From positions 62,001-126,000 of the forward strand of contig CAIUMM010000111.1 in NCBI GenBank assembly GCA_903900265.1: 64,000 nucleotides of DNA. Direction: 5' to 3'. The notes under the pieces were generated by a model. That model saw only the letters and a program-made list of their open reading frames with translations. It was not told the DNA's origin and searched no databases. Each line of letters begins with the position of its first letter. Position 1 is the stretch's first letter. The stretch comes from an uncultured Pseudomonadota bacterium (lineage in GTDB: Bacteria; Myxococcota_A; UBA796; SXON01). This document shows positions 37,267 to 45,717 of the stretch, one piece after another. Position numbers and translations under genes: made by a program.

Positions 37267-37304
37267 GGGGCCTAACCTGTGGAACCGTTTGTCGGGAAGG
37301 CCCC
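37267..37304 (-). promoter_or_regulatory. guaB: Hairpin covering the guaB ribosome-binding region
   Basis: Inverted repeat GGGGCCT (37304 side on the minus strand) and AGGCCCC (37273-37267) form a 7-base-pair, all but one G-C, stem with a 24-base loop. The 3' arm ends 3 bases before the guaB ATG and contains the only AGG near it, so folding should block ribosome access. Function inferred from position only. Confidence 0.45.
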
Positions 37305-37319
37305 AGCATCAAACGAACG

Positions 37320-38360
37320 TCAGCCTTGGCCACCGCAGCTGGATCCGGCGCCGGCCGTGCAGCCAAAACAGTGCAGGTTGGTCACAATCTTTCGCTGTTT
37401 GAACAGAGCATAGTCAAAATCGCGAATGTTGCGCACCGAGGACGCCGCAGGCAATTCCAGCATCTGGTTGAAGTCGCAGTCGTAGAGCCCGCCGTCCCAC
37501 GCGATCGACAGCGTGTTCCGGCACATCAGGCCCGACACCGCCGCCGGGTTGAAGGCCGCGTGGAGCTTCTGCATGTAGGCCTCGAGGTTGCCCGACTCCA
37601 CCAGCCACTCCAAAAATCGGGAGATCGGCATGTTGTTCAACGCGATCAGCCGGTCAAAATGCACGCCGTGGTTCCGCAGGAGACCGGCTTTCCACTCGCG
37701 CTCCATGCTGGCTTGCGCGCCCGGCAGATAGGCGCCCGCAGGGTTGTGCATCAACGTCAGGCGACGCGCAGGATCGCCGAGGCCGTAGCCCGCGGCGTTC
37801 AGCAAGCCGAGCGCCTCAATCGACCGTTCAAAGGTGCCATCTCCGCGCTGCGCGTCGGTGTTGAGCTTGCGATGGTGCGGCAAGGAGCACACCACCTCAA
37901 CGCCCCGCTCCCCGAACCAGGCCGGCAGGTCACGATGGCGCGGGAGGAGCAAAACGGTGAGGTTGCACCGATCGATCACGTGCTTTCCGCGCTCCACACA
38001 CGCGTCGACGAGGTACCGAAAATTCGGGTTCAGCTCCGGCGCGCCGCCGGTGATGTCCACCGTGTGCGCTTGGGTCTGATCGAGGGCGCGCAGGCAGGCG
38101 TCGATCGTCGCGCGATCCATATTTTCCACGACGCGATCGGGCCCGGCATCCACGTGGCAATGCCGGCACGTCATGTTGCACAAGCGCCCGACGTTGATCT
38201 GGAAGATCTCCAGCTCTCCCGGGTCCAGCTCCTCCCAGCCCGCCGCACGAAGCTGCCCCGCGAACGACGGCGAACCCAACGATCCCAGCAGCTCCAGCTG
38301 GTTTGCCGGCACCGCGAGGGACGCCGACCGCAGGTGCAAGCTCTGGGCGCGGTCGCTCAT
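37320..38360 (-). CDS. arsS: Arsenosugar biosynthesis-type radical SAM protein ArsS
   Basis: 346 residues. The radical SAM cluster site is C61-x3-C65-x2-C68 in the context CNMTCRHCHVDAG, a hallmark of ArsS proteins, and the C-terminus HCFGCTAGAGSSCGG (C331, C334, C342) is also characteristic. ArsS enzymes are known to add a 5'-deoxyadenosyl group to dimethylarsenic compounds on the way to arsenosugars. Some homologues are selenoproteins; here every site has cysteine codons. It lies just downstream of its usual small AhpD-like partner (38361). The arsenite methyltransferase ArsM expected to supply the substrate is not in the window. Confidence 0.9.
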   Translation of the reverse strand: MSDRAQSLHLRSASLAVPANQLELLGSLGSPSFAGQLRAAGWEELDPGELEIFQINVGRLCNMTCRHCHVDAGPDRVVENMDRATIDACLRALDQTQAHTVDITGGAPELNPNFRYLVDACVERGKHVIDRCNLTVLLLPRHRDLPAWFGERGVEVVCSLPHHRKLNTDAQRGDGTFERSIEALGLLNAAGYGLGDPARRLTLMHNPAGAYLPGAQASMEREWKAGLLRNHGVHFDRLIALNNMPISRFLEWLVESGNLEAYMQKLHAAFNPAAVSGLMCRNTLSIAWDGGLYDCDFNQMLELPAASSVRNIRDFDYALFKQRKIVTNLHCFGCTAGAGSSCGGQG

Positions 38361-38696
38361 CTACATCCCCGCCTTCTTCGCCTGCTCAACCATCTGCATG
38401 CCATGCACCAACGAGGCCCCACCGCGGATCGCCGTCGCCACGTGGATCGCCTCGGTCATCTGCTCGAGGTCCGCTCCCTTCGCCAAGGACTCGGACGTGT
38501 AGGCGTCGATGCAGTAGGGGCACTGAACGGTGTGCGCGACCGCGAGCGCGATCAGACACTTTTCACGCTCCGTCAGCGCGCCTTCGGCGAACACTGCGCT
38601 GTAATAGGCAAAGAATTTCTTCCCCAATTCGGGAGAAGCTTCGCTGACTGTACCGAATTTCGCAAGATGATCGCGATGATAGTAACTTTCAGACAT
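38361..38696 (-). CDS. AhpD-like (carboxymuconolactone decarboxylase family) partner of ArsS
   Basis: 111 residues from the ATG at 38696, with GGGAGA just upstream. The sequence belongs to the AhpD/CMD fold with the redox motif C59-P-Y-C62 and the segment REKCLIALAVAHTVQ, and matches the arsenosugar biosynthesis-associated peroxidase-like proteins that accompany arsS in many genomes. The frame is open far upstream (to 39467) only because it lies antisense to lpxA. Its stop is immediately followed by the arsS ATG, so the two are co-translated. Divergent from lpxA. Confidence 0.9.
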   Translation of the reverse strand: MSESYYHRDHLAKFGTVSEASPELGKKFFAYYSAVFAEGALTEREKCLIALAVAHTVQCPYCIDAYTSESLAKGADLEQMTEAIHVATAIRGGASLVHGMQMVEQAKKAGM

Positions 38697-38777
38697 CCAT
38701 TCTCCCTGCCAAAAAAGACGTTTCTGGGTTTGCCGGCTATCCTTCCCCTCCGTTAGCCGCATCCCTTCGAGGACCCC

Positions 38778-39581
38778 ATGGCCATTCACCCCACCGCCAT
38801 CGTCGATTCCACGGTTCAACTCGGTGACGACGTCGAGATTGGAGCCTACTCCATTGTGCGCGGCCGGGTCATCCTGGGCAACCGCGTCCGCATCGGACCC
38901 CACGCCGTCGTCACTGGCGACACCGAGATCGGGGAGGAAACCCGCGTGTTTCCGTTCGCCAGCATCGGGGACGACCCGCAGGACTTGAAGTACCGCGGCG
39001 AGCCCACCACGCTGGTCATCGGCGCTCGCAACACCTTCCGCGAGTCCTCGACCGTCAACCGCGGCACCGCCCTCGGCAGCGGCATCACCCGCATCGGGGA
39101 CGACAACCTGTTCATGGCTGGCAGCCACGTCGCGCACGACTCGACCGTCGGCAGCCACTGCGTGTTCGCAAACTACGCCGCGATCGCCGGTCACGTGAAC
39201 ATCGCTGACCGGGCGGTGCTCGGCGGGTTCGCCGGCGTGCACCAGCACTCCCGCGTGGGCCGCTGTGCGATGGTCGCTGGCGGAGCGATGGCGACTCAAG
39301 ACGTCCCTCCGTTCTGCATCGCGCAGGGCGATCGCGCCCGCCTGCTCGGCCTGAACGTGGTCGGTCTGCGCCGCGCCGGATTCCCGCTGCCGGTGATGAC
39401 CGCGCTGAAAGACGCCTACCGCGACCTCTTCCAGAAGGGCATGCCGCTGCGCATCGCCGCTGAGCACGTGCGCGAAGAGTACGGACAGGACATCCCCGAA
39501 GTCATCGAGCTGGTCGACTTCTGCGAGTCGTCTACCCGCGGGATCTGCCGCTCGGCCGGCGCCGACGGACCTGTAGAATAG
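38778..39581 (+). CDS. lpxA: Acyl-[ACP]-UDP-N-acetylglucosamine O-acyltransferase
   Basis: First enzyme of lipid A synthesis. 267 residues; left-handed beta-helix hexapeptide repeats run from residue 2 (IHPTAIVDSTVQLGDDVEIG) to about 180, with the catalytic His region in NLFMAGSHVAHDSTVG and the GLNVVGLRRAGF segment before the C-terminal helices. The ATG at 38778 has GAGGA upstream. It is followed after 8 bases by an oxidoreductase and then lpxB, so the genes form an lpxA-x-lpxB operon. Confidence 0.97.
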   Translation: MAIHPTAIVDSTVQLGDDVEIGAYSIVRGRVILGNRVRIGPHAVVTGDTEIGEETRVFPFASIGDDPQDLKYRGEPTTLVIGARNTFRESSTVNRGTALGSGITRIGDDNLFMAGSHVAHDSTVGSHCVFANYAAIAGHVNIADRAVLGGFAGVHQHSRVGRCAMVAGGAMATQDVPPFCIAQGDRARLLGLNVVGLRRAGFPLPVMTALKDAYRDLFQKGMPLRIAAEHVREEYGQDIPEVIELVDFCESSTRGICRSAGADGPVE

Positions 39582-39589
39582 CTACGCGC

Positions 39590-40462
39590 GTGCAGCCGCT
39601 GCGACTGGGCCTCGTCGGCGTAGGCCGCATGGGTCAGAACTACGCACGCCTGTTTTCGAACCCCGAAGGCGACATCGTCCTCGACCCCTGCGATCCGCCC
39701 CGCGGGCTCTCGCCCGCCCATGCAGGCGCGTGGGATGGCGCGATCATCGCGGCGCCTACACGCTTGCACGCCGCGCTCGCGCTGCCGCTGCTCCAAGCGG
39801 GCTTGCCGGTTTTGGTGGAGAAGCCCCTCGCGGCCACGCCCGAAGAGGCCCGCGCGCTGGCCGACTTTCCGCGCTGTTTTGTAGGCCACATTGAGCGCTT
39901 CAACCCCGCGGTGCACGCGATCCCGGAAAACCCGCGCTTCGTCGCCGCCGAGCGCATGGCGGAGTGGGTAGACCGCGGCATCGACGTCGACGTGGTGCTG
40001 GACCTGATGATCCATGATCTGGACCTGTTCCTGCACCTGCGCCCGAAGGACGACGTAGTGAGCGTGCGCGCAAGCGGAATGCAGCTGGCGACGACGCAGA
40101 TTGACATCGCCGAGGCTCGCGTCGAGCTGGCCTCCGGCGCGGTCGGCACCTTCACCGCGTCTCGCGTCAGCCGCCGCCAAAGCCGAATGTGGCGGGTGTT
40201 CGACGCCAGTCGGGCCTACGCGAGCGTGGACCTCCACGCCCGCAGCGCGGTGCGCGTGGACTGGAAGGGCGGCCCCGCCGAGACGCCCGTGCGGATCGCC
40301 CCCACGAACGCGCTCGAAGAACAAGTACGTGCGTTCGCAGCGGCGATTCGGGGTGCAGGCTCCGCTCCGCTCGCGACGGCCGCGGAGGGCCTACGCGCGC
40401 TGGAGCTGGCCTGGCAGGTGCGAAGCGCGATCGCCGCCGCGCCGCAGGTTCATCCGACGTGA
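39590..40462 (+). CDS. Gfo/Idh/MocA-family oxidoreductase between lpxA and lpxB
   Basis: 290 residues, starting at GTG 39590. N-terminal Rossmann motif GLVGVGRMG (8-16), the EKPLAATPEEA segment at about 80-90 that normally holds the catalytic Lys, and HIERFNPAVHAI define an NAD(P)-dependent sugar-type oxidoreductase. In some bacteria a relative (GnnA) between lpxA and lpxB oxidises UDP-GlcNAc at C3 for an amino-sugar lipid A, but it works with an aminotransferase (GnnB) that is absent here. Inference: it modifies a nucleotide sugar or another lipid A intermediate. Overlaps the lpxB start (GTGA). Confidence 0.88.
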   Translation: MQPLRLGLVGVGRMGQNYARLFSNPEGDIVLDPCDPPRGLSPAHAGAWDGAIIAAPTRLHAALALPLLQAGLPVLVEKPLAATPEEARALADFPRCFVGHIERFNPAVHAIPENPRFVAAERMAEWVDRGIDVDVVLDLMIHDLDLFLHLRPKDDVVSVRASGMQLATTQIDIAEARVELASGAVGTFTASRVSRRQSRMWRVFDASRAYASVDLHARSAVRVDWKGGPAETPVRIAPTNALEEQVRAFAAAIRGAGSAPLATAAEGLRALELAWQVRSAIAAAPQVHPT

Positions 40463-41511
40463 GCGCTCGCCTCGTGGTGAGCACCGCCGAAGTCAGCGGG
40501 GATCGGCTGCTCTCCGAGCTGATCATCGCGCTGCGCCGCAGCGGCGCGCAGGTGCCGGTGGTCGGGAACGTCGGCCCCCTCGCCGTCGCTGCCGGGGCCA
40601 CGCCGCTGCCCGGGCTGGTGCGACCACCCCCGACGATGGGGATCACCGAGGTGCTTCGCGCCATTCCTACGCATCGTCGAAACCGCGCGGTGTTGCTGGA
40701 CACGCTGCGCGCCGGAGACACCCTGCTCACGGTGGACTCGCCCGACCTGCACACCGGACTCGCACGGCTCGCAAAACGGAAGGGCATACCCACCATCGGC
40801 TACGTCAGCCCCCAGCTCTGGGCTTGGCGGCCTGGGCGTGCTCCGGCCATCGCCACCGCCTACGATCGGCTGCTGTGCTTGTTTCCCTTTGAGCCCGAGC
40901 TGTACGCGGGCACTGGCTTGGACGCGCGGTGGGTGGGTCATCCGGCCATCGAGCGGGTGAAGCCGTCCACGCGAGAGTCTGGCGTGCTGGCGCTTTTCCC
41001 GGGCTCGCGCCCTGCCGAGTTGAAGCGCCACCTGCCCATCTTCCTCGACGTCGCGGCGCGCTCTGGAGCCCGCGAGGTGTTGCTCGCCGCGGCGCCAGGG
41101 GTGGAGCTGCGGTCGATCAAAGGCGTCTCCGTGGTGAGCGCCGCCGAGGCCATGGCCCGCGCCGATCGCGCCCTCGCAAAGTCTGGCACGGTCACGCTGG
41201 AGCTGGCCCTCGCGGGCATCCCTACGGTGGTCGCGCACCGCGTCAGTCCGGTCACCTACTACCTCGGTCGCGCCCTCGTTCGCGGGGTGAAGCACATCGC
41301 GCTCCCGAACATCCTGCTCCACCGCGCCGCCGTCGCCGAGTACGTGCAGGACTTCGACGTCGCGTCGCTGGTGTCCGCGCTGGATCAGGTAGCGGAGCCC
41401 CCGACGGCGGAGCTCACCGCGGTTTTGGGACAAGGCGGCGCATCCCTGCGCGCCGCGCACGCGATCCTCGAGCCGATGCAGCCTGATCCCAAGGCTACGC
41501 AGGGGCGCTGA
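40459..41511 (+). CDS. lpxB: Lipid-A-disaccharide synthase
   Basis: Joins UDP-2,3-diacylglucosamine and lipid X to give the lipid A disaccharide. 350 residues from GTG 40459, somewhat shorter than E. coli LpxB (382). Family motifs: STAEVSGDRLLSELI at the N-terminus, YVSPQLWAWRPGRA, the DRLLCLFPFEPELY segment, LALFPGSRPAE and AKSGTVTLE. The start overlaps the previous stop as GTGA; the frame is open further upstream inside that gene. It ends tail-to-tail with the minus-strand gene at 41495, overlapping it by 17 bases. Confidence 0.96.
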   Translation: MSARLVVSTAEVSGDRLLSELIIALRRSGAQVPVVGNVGPLAVAAGATPLPGLVRPPPTMGITEVLRAIPTHRRNRAVLLDTLRAGDTLLTVDSPDLHTGLARLAKRKGIPTIGYVSPQLWAWRPGRAPAIATAYDRLLCLFPFEPELYAGTGLDARWVGHPAIERVKPSTRESGVLALFPGSRPAELKRHLPIFLDVAARSGAREVLLAAAPGVELRSIKGVSVVSAAEAMARADRALAKSGTVTLELALAGIPTVVAHRVSPVTYYLGRALVRGVKHIALPNILLHRAAVAEYVQDFDVASLVSALDQVAEPPTAELTAVLGQGGASLRAAHAILEPMQPDPKATQGR

Positions 41512-42154
41512 GGTCCAGCACAGCCCGGGCGCGGAGGAGGTGCTCGGCGACGCGCGCTTCCCGCTCGGCCCGGAGCGCCTCGCTGGCGCCCTCCGGGTTC
41601 ATCACCTCGGCGGCTGCGAGCTCCGCGAGTTCGTCCACCGCAGCGTCCAGCGCGGCCAGCGCGGCAACGGCGTCTGGGGTCTGGGCGAGGCTCAGCGTAG
41701 ACCGAACCCCCGCAGCTTCTCCAGCGACATCCTCGGAAAAGCCTGCATCGAGCCGCTCGACGATCGCCAAGCCGGTCGCGGCGATCGCCAACCCGCGCCG
41801 CAAGCGGAGCGCGGTCAGGCCCAACAAGATCACCGACATCGCCGCGAATCCGTAGCGAATCGTGCCCGACGACGCGAGCGCGAGGAAGCCCGCGAGCATC
41901 GCGGTCGCCGCCCACTGCACGATCGGCGGCGTGCGCGTGGAGATGCGCACCGCAGGCACGTTCCGCGCGGTCAACCGCGCGACGACGCTGTCCGACTCGG
42001 CGTCGTCCGCATACGCGCCCACGACGAACGGCAGCGCCCGCTTCAACGCCCGCTCTACGGTCGCCGGCGCGACGCCGGTCAACACCGCGAGCCGCGCGCG
42101 CCCGGCCAGGTCCAGCTGCGACACGTCGACGGTGACCGCCGAGCTCCACCGCAT
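41495..42154 (-). CDS. Unknown membrane protein
   Basis: 219 residues from the ATG at 42154, two bases beyond the stop of the upstream hydrolase. The N-terminal about 70 residues are soluble (QLDLAGRARLAVLTGVAP..., a possible helical recognition region), two adjacent transmembrane helices lie around residues 80-125, and the C-terminal part is an Ala/Glu-rich helix. No family was recognised. It is the last gene of the minus-strand cluster that starts at 46590 and overlaps the end of lpxB. Confidence 0.7.
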   Translation of the reverse strand: MRWSSAVTVDVSQLDLAGRARLAVLTGVAPATVERALKRALPFVVGAYADDAESDSVVARLTARNVPAVRISTRTPPIVQWAATAMLAGFLALASSGTIRYGFAAMSVILLGLTALRLRRGLAIAATGLAIVERLDAGFSEDVAGEAAGVRSTLSLAQTPDAVAALAALDAAVDELAELAAAEVMNPEGASEALRAEREARVAEHLLRARAVLDLSAPA

Positions 42155-42155
42155 G

Positions 42156-42953
42156 CTACTGCGGCCACGCATCGCCGGTCACCCAGCCTACGAGGTGCGC
42201 GGAGTAGTCCTCCGGCACTACATCGGGCGTGTCGGCGTGATCGGCGCCCGGAGCGTGCCAAAGCGCCTTGGGATCATTGGCTTCGGCGTAGATCAGCTCC
42301 GCGGACTTCGGGTTGATGTACGTGTCCGAGTCCCCGTGCATGATCAACAGCGGCACATGCACGCTCGCTGCGGCGGCGGCGTTGTCCCATTCTTCATCTA
42401 CGAACCAGCCCGGCGGCAGGTCGAGGTCGCTAGCGTCGTCGACCAGCATGTTGATGTTGGCAAACACGTCTTCGGTGGAGGCTGCGCGGGGCGGACGGCT
42501 GGCCGCCGCGTGCAACATCGGCACGCCGCCAAGGGAGAGCGCATGGTAGTAGAGCTCTTCGCTGGGTTTTCCCGTCGTTTCCATCACGTAGTCGACGGCC
42601 GACTCGCCATCGATACGCAGGTTGTCCCAGGAGGCGTCGCCTCCGGTCTTGCCGTAGCCCCGGTACTCCGGGATGAACACGTTGAACCCCAGCTGCCAGT
42701 AGAGTTCGACGCGGTTCCAGTATTCATCGACGTTTCCAGCGTTTCCATGAAAGTAGACGAACACCGGCGCGTCCGCGGCCTCCGCGTGGGCCCATACGCC
42801 GTAGTCCGTCCAGCCGTCACTGGTCTCGAAGGTCACTTCTTCGACGTCGGCGGCGGGAATAATGTCGCCGCCAAGCACGTATTCGTCGACGATCGTGCCG
42901 TTGAAGAAGAAGCTGTCCATCGTCATGCAGCCAAGGAGGGAGAGCAGGATCAT
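42156..42953 (-). CDS. Alpha/beta hydrolase lipoprotein
   Basis: 265 residues from the ATG at 42953, which overlaps the preceding stop as ATGA. Lipobox LLGC (Cys9). The hydrolase fold shows VFVYFHGNAGNVDEYWN (oxyanion region), EYRGYGKTGG, the nucleophile elbow HALSLGG with S140 (Ala replaces the usual first Gly), MHGDSDTYINP with the acid, and GADHAD with the His. Similar to BEM46/YfhR-type serine hydrolases. The substrate is unknown. Membrane-anchored, probably facing the periplasm. Confidence 0.88.
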   Translation of the reverse strand: MILLSLLGCMTMDSFFFNGTIVDEYVLGGDIIPAADVEEVTFETSDGWTDYGVWAHAEAADAPVFVYFHGNAGNVDEYWNRVELYWQLGFNVFIPEYRGYGKTGGDASWDNLRIDGESAVDYVMETTGKPSEELYYHALSLGGVPMLHAAASRPPRAASTEDVFANINMLVDDASDLDLPPGWFVDEEWDNAAAAASVHVPLLIMHGDSDTYINPKSAELIYAEANDPKALWHAPGADHADTPDVVPEDYSAHLVGWVTGDAWPQ

Positions 42954-43666
42954 GAGGGGTCTCCAGCAGGCGCGTCGGGGAGCTTGCCGATCGCGAAGGA
43001 CAAACCAAGGTTGAAGCCGATCGCACCGATGTTGCCCGGGGCGTAGTACACCGCGACCACCGGCAAATTGCTCTTGTAGAACGAGATCCACTTCAGCTCA
43101 GTGGTCAGCGAGAGGCGCTTGCCCAACGCCCATTCGTTGCCCAACGCCAGCGCGGGCACAAAATGAAGGCTCGGCGCCGGCTGAAAAAGGCCTGTCAACG
43201 AGACATATCCGGTCTGGCGCTGGTACTTGCCCCAGTCCCAGCCGGCGGTGACCGTAGGCTGCACGAACATCCGGAAGCCACCTGCGGCGCCTTCTGGCGG
43301 CTCGCCCGGCTCATTATCTCCGGCAAACGCCAGCAAGGTCAGGTCTGCCATCACGCGAGGGCGCGCCCCGGAGACCGGCAGCAGCTCGCGGGACAGCCCT
43401 ACGTCGGCGCCGAACAGGTTGTAAAACCCAGTCGCCGAGCTGTGCCACGCAGCGTGGATGTCGGTCTGGTCATTCAGCCCGTAGGTCGCGCCAAGTTGCG
43501 TGATCGGGATCGGGATGGGCGCACCATAAACCTCGGTGATCGGGCCCCCGAACGACGCCTCGGGCCGGATGACGCCTTTGCCCACCGGCTTGATGCCGTG
43601 GATGGTGGAGCACCCAGTGGCCGCTACTAGGCCAAACAAGAACGACAACCGTATAAATCGCTTCAA
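42950..43666 (-). CDS. Predicted outer membrane beta-barrel-like lipoprotein
   Basis: 238 residues. Translation starts at a TTG (43666) supported by a strong GAGGAGG 4 bases upstream. Signal peptide with lipobox VAATGC (Cys19). The rest alternates short hydrophobic/aromatic strands (GATYGLNDQTDIHAAW, VQPTVTAGWDWGKY, GNIGAIGFNLGLSFAIG) like a small beta-barrel or porin-like protein, ending in a short polar tail. No precise family was recognised. Overlaps the hydrolase gene downstream. Confidence 0.78.
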   Translation of the reverse strand: MKRFIRLSFLFGLVAATGCSTIHGIKPVGKGVIRPEASFGGPITEVYGAPIPIPITQLGATYGLNDQTDIHAAWHSSATGFYNLFGADVGLSRELLPVSGARPRVMADLTLLAFAGDNEPGEPPEGAAGGFRMFVQPTVTAGWDWGKYQRQTGYVSLTGLFQPAPSLHFVPALALGNEWALGKRLSLTTELKWISFYKSNLPVVAVYYAPGNIGAIGFNLGLSFAIGKLPDAPAGDPS

Positions 43667-43694
43667 AAATCCTCCTCAAACGGTCACAGCACCG

Positions 43695-44357
43695 TCATCG
43701 ACGTTGTGCAGCCACGGGCGCGTGCGGGAGCGCTCGAACCGAGTCCGGAGTGACATCCCAGCCCAGCTCCAGCGCGCCGTGCGCGCCCGAAAGTTGAAAT
43801 TCTACGACGCCGACCGCCGGACACCCCGAGTACCACGCCGTCCACTGGCGGTCCCAATCGGACAGGTTCGGGTACAGGCGCCGGGACAGCGCGTCGATGG
43901 TGTTGGGCGAGACATCGACCAGCGCGCACCGAACCCCGTCTACCCAGAGGCTCGCGGACCAAGCCGCCGGCTTGGCGGCGGTGCTCACGCCCATGTCGTC
44001 AAAATCACTGACCGCTGAAAAAACAACGACCCAAGGCCCCAAATCCACCTCGGCCGGAGCCGGCTGCCCTACCCAGAACGCGCGTTCGGCGGCGCGGGCT
44101 TCCTGCATCTCCGGCCCCATCAGCGTCGCTTTCGCGAGCAGCACCGTACGAAAACCATCGTGTAGGCTCCCTTCTTGGGTCCAGCGGTCAAACACCGCTT
44201 GGTAGCGCTGCGGAGCGGGCCCGCTGCCATCGATCGCACCGCCCACCCCAACCCGCGCAGCACACGCACTTCCGAGCACGCAAGCCGCAGCGGCGAGCCA
44301 CGGCGCAGTCGGCCACGGCGCAGCGGTGAGCAGACGCGAGCACGACCGGAAGCTCAC
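43695..44357 (-). CDS. Predicted lipoprotein or secreted protein of unknown function
   Basis: 220 residues starting at a GTG (44357) that overlaps the pyrE stop as GTGA. The N-terminus is a signal sequence with a likely lipobox (CVLGSAC) at about residue 32. The mature part contains FDRWTQEGSLHDGF, a DLGPWVVVFSAVSDFDD strand region and a C-terminal VVEFQLSGAHG; no family was recognised. Its coupling to pyrE appears to be positional rather than functional. Confidence 0.72.
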   Translation of the reverse strand: MSFRSCSRLLTAAPWPTAPWLAAAACVLGSACAARVGVGGAIDGSGPAPQRYQAVFDRWTQEGSLHDGFRTVLLAKATLMGPEMQEARAAERAFWVGQPAPAEVDLGPWVVVFSAVSDFDDMGVSTAAKPAAWSASLWVDGVRCALVDVSPNTIDALSRRLYPNLSDWDRQWTAWYSGCPAVGVVEFQLSGAHGALELGWDVTPDSVRALPHAPVAAQRR

Positions 44358-44902
44358 CCCTCCAGCTCAGCGCGGCGCACCAGCGCCGTGAACGGAAGAC
44401 CTGTGGCCCGGATCGCCTCGGCGCCGCCTTCTTCGCGGTCCACGATGGTCAAGGCCTGGACGACGTCCAACCCTTCGGCGCGACACCGCTCCACGGCGTT
44501 CAGCAACGACGTGCCGGTGGTCACCGTGTCTTCGACCACGCAAACTTTGGAGCCAGCTGGAAGGTTTTGACGCCCCTCGACGTAGCGCAGCGTGCCGTGG
44601 CCTTTGGCCTCTTTGCGCACGAGGAACGCGTGGATCGGGCGCCCGCGATGAAAGCTGACCGCCGCGGTCGCTGCAGCCACCGGGTCCGCGCCCACCACCA
44701 GACCGCCGATCCCGACGATGTCCGGAGACAGCGCGTCAAAAATCAGGTTGCCCACCAGCCACGCACCTTCCGCGTTCAACGTCGTCTGTTTCCCATCGAC
44801 GTAGAAGTCGCTCTCGCGCCCGGACGCGAGGGTGACCCGCATCCGACGGTAGCTCAACTGCTTCAGGAGCTGCACGAGGCGCTCGTGAGAATCTACCGTC
44901 AT
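44354..44902 (-). CDS. pyrE: Orotate phosphoribosyltransferase
   Basis: Converts orotate and PRPP to OMP in pyrimidine synthesis. 182 residues, close to the short bacterial PyrE type. Seen: TLASGRESDFYVDGK near the N-terminus, the FLVRKEAKGHGT catalytic loop and the PRPP-binding signature VCVVEDTVTTGTSLL. The ATG overlaps the stop of the upstream lipase-like gene, and its stop overlaps a lipoprotein gene, so it is embedded in a cluster otherwise made of envelope proteins. Confidence 0.96.
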   Translation of the reverse strand: MTVDSHERLVQLLKQLSYRRMRVTLASGRESDFYVDGKQTTLNAEGAWLVGNLIFDALSPDIVGIGGLVVGADPVAAATAAVSFHRGRPIHAFLVRKEAKGHGTLRYVEGRQNLPAGSKVCVVEDTVTTGTSLLNAVERCRAEGLDVVQALTIVDREEGGAEAIRATGLPFTALVRRAELEG

Positions 44903-45708
44903 TCGGCCTCCAGCCAGTCGGCGATGTCGGCGATCACGGCTTCTTTGCCGATCTCGTTGAGGATCTCATGCAACATGCCCGGGTACTCGCGCACGTCCAT
45001 GGTTGTGCCCCGGGAGGCCAGCTCCCGAGAGACCGGCGGGTCGGTGACCGGGTCCGTCTCGGACAAGTGGAACCGGATCGGGACCGTGTAGGTCGCCGCA
45101 ACCACCCGTTGAATCGCCGCGCGCATCTCGGTGTACCAGCGGGGCGTGATGGTGTTGTAGACCAGCGGGTCGACCGCGTAGGCCGCGCCCACCGCCGGGT
45201 CACGCGAGAGCATCGCGGGGTCCAGCTCATTGGTCAACGACAACGAAGGCCACACGTAGGAGAGCCCGCGCGCTGCGGTCTCTTTCAGCACCGGCGCCTG
45301 AACGCGCACGCCCAGCAGCGGGTTCGACAGCGCGACGCGGCGCGGATGTAGACCGAGCCGCAGGCTCTCTAAGGTGACCAACCCGCCCATCGAGTGCGCG
45401 AGCATCGCGTAGTCGGCCGCCATCAACGGCACCGCGGCGTTGACGTCGTCCACGTAGTCCTGCCAGCGCTGCACGTGACCGCGCTTGCCGCCGGAGTGGC
45501 CATGCCCACGCAGCTCAAGCACGCTCACCCGCCACCCGCGCGCCACGAAGGCCGCGGCCACATGACTGTACCGCTCGGCGTGCTCGGCGAGACCGTGAAC
45601 GATCAGCAGGTCACGCCCCGCGGCCGGAGCTGCGGGTCCGAACCGGAGCACGCGCAAGCGTGTTCCATCCGCCGAAACGATAAATTGGGGTTCAGCTTCG
45701 GCGGTCAT
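44899..45708 (-). CDS. Monoacylglycerol lipase/lysophospholipase-like alpha/beta hydrolase
   Basis: 269 residues, no signal peptide. Motifs of the monoacylglycerol lipase branch are clear: LIVHGLAEHAERY, ELRGHGHSGG, the nucleophile elbow AHSMGG with S106, the acid in SETDPVTDPP and the catalytic His in YPGMLHEILNE. Such enzymes hydrolyse monoacylglycerols or lysophospholipids. 9 bases after the TatT-like gene and overlapping pyrE (ATGA), so co-transcribed with both. Confidence 0.93.
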   Translation of the reverse strand: MTAEAEPQFIVSADGTRLRVLRFGPAAPAAGRDLLIVHGLAEHAERYSHVAAAFVARGWRVSVLELRGHGHSGGKRGHVQRWQDYVDDVNAAVPLMAADYAMLAHSMGGLVTLESLRLGLHPRRVALSNPLLGVRVQAPVLKETAARGLSYVWPSLSLTNELDPAMLSRDPAVGAAYAVDPLVYNTITPRWYTEMRAAIQRVVAATYTVPIRFHLSETDPVTDPPVSRELASRGTTMDVREYPGMLHEILNEIGKEAVIADIADWLEAE

Positions 45709-45717
45709 GGAGCGTTC

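Noticed and set aside
37305-37322. Possible selenocysteine at the ArsS terminal TGA
   Set aside because: Reading through adds only about 15 residues without family features, and all conserved positions already have cysteine codons; no SECIS-like hairpin is apparent.
38361-39467. A 368-codon minus-strand frame ending in the AhpD-like protein
   Set aside because: The upstream 257 codons are antisense to lpxA and not protein-like; the ATG at 38696 with its ribosome site gives the known family N-terminus.
39590-40462. Calling the oxidoreductase gnnA
   Set aside because: No gnnB aminotransferase follows and family-specific residues could not be verified by eye.
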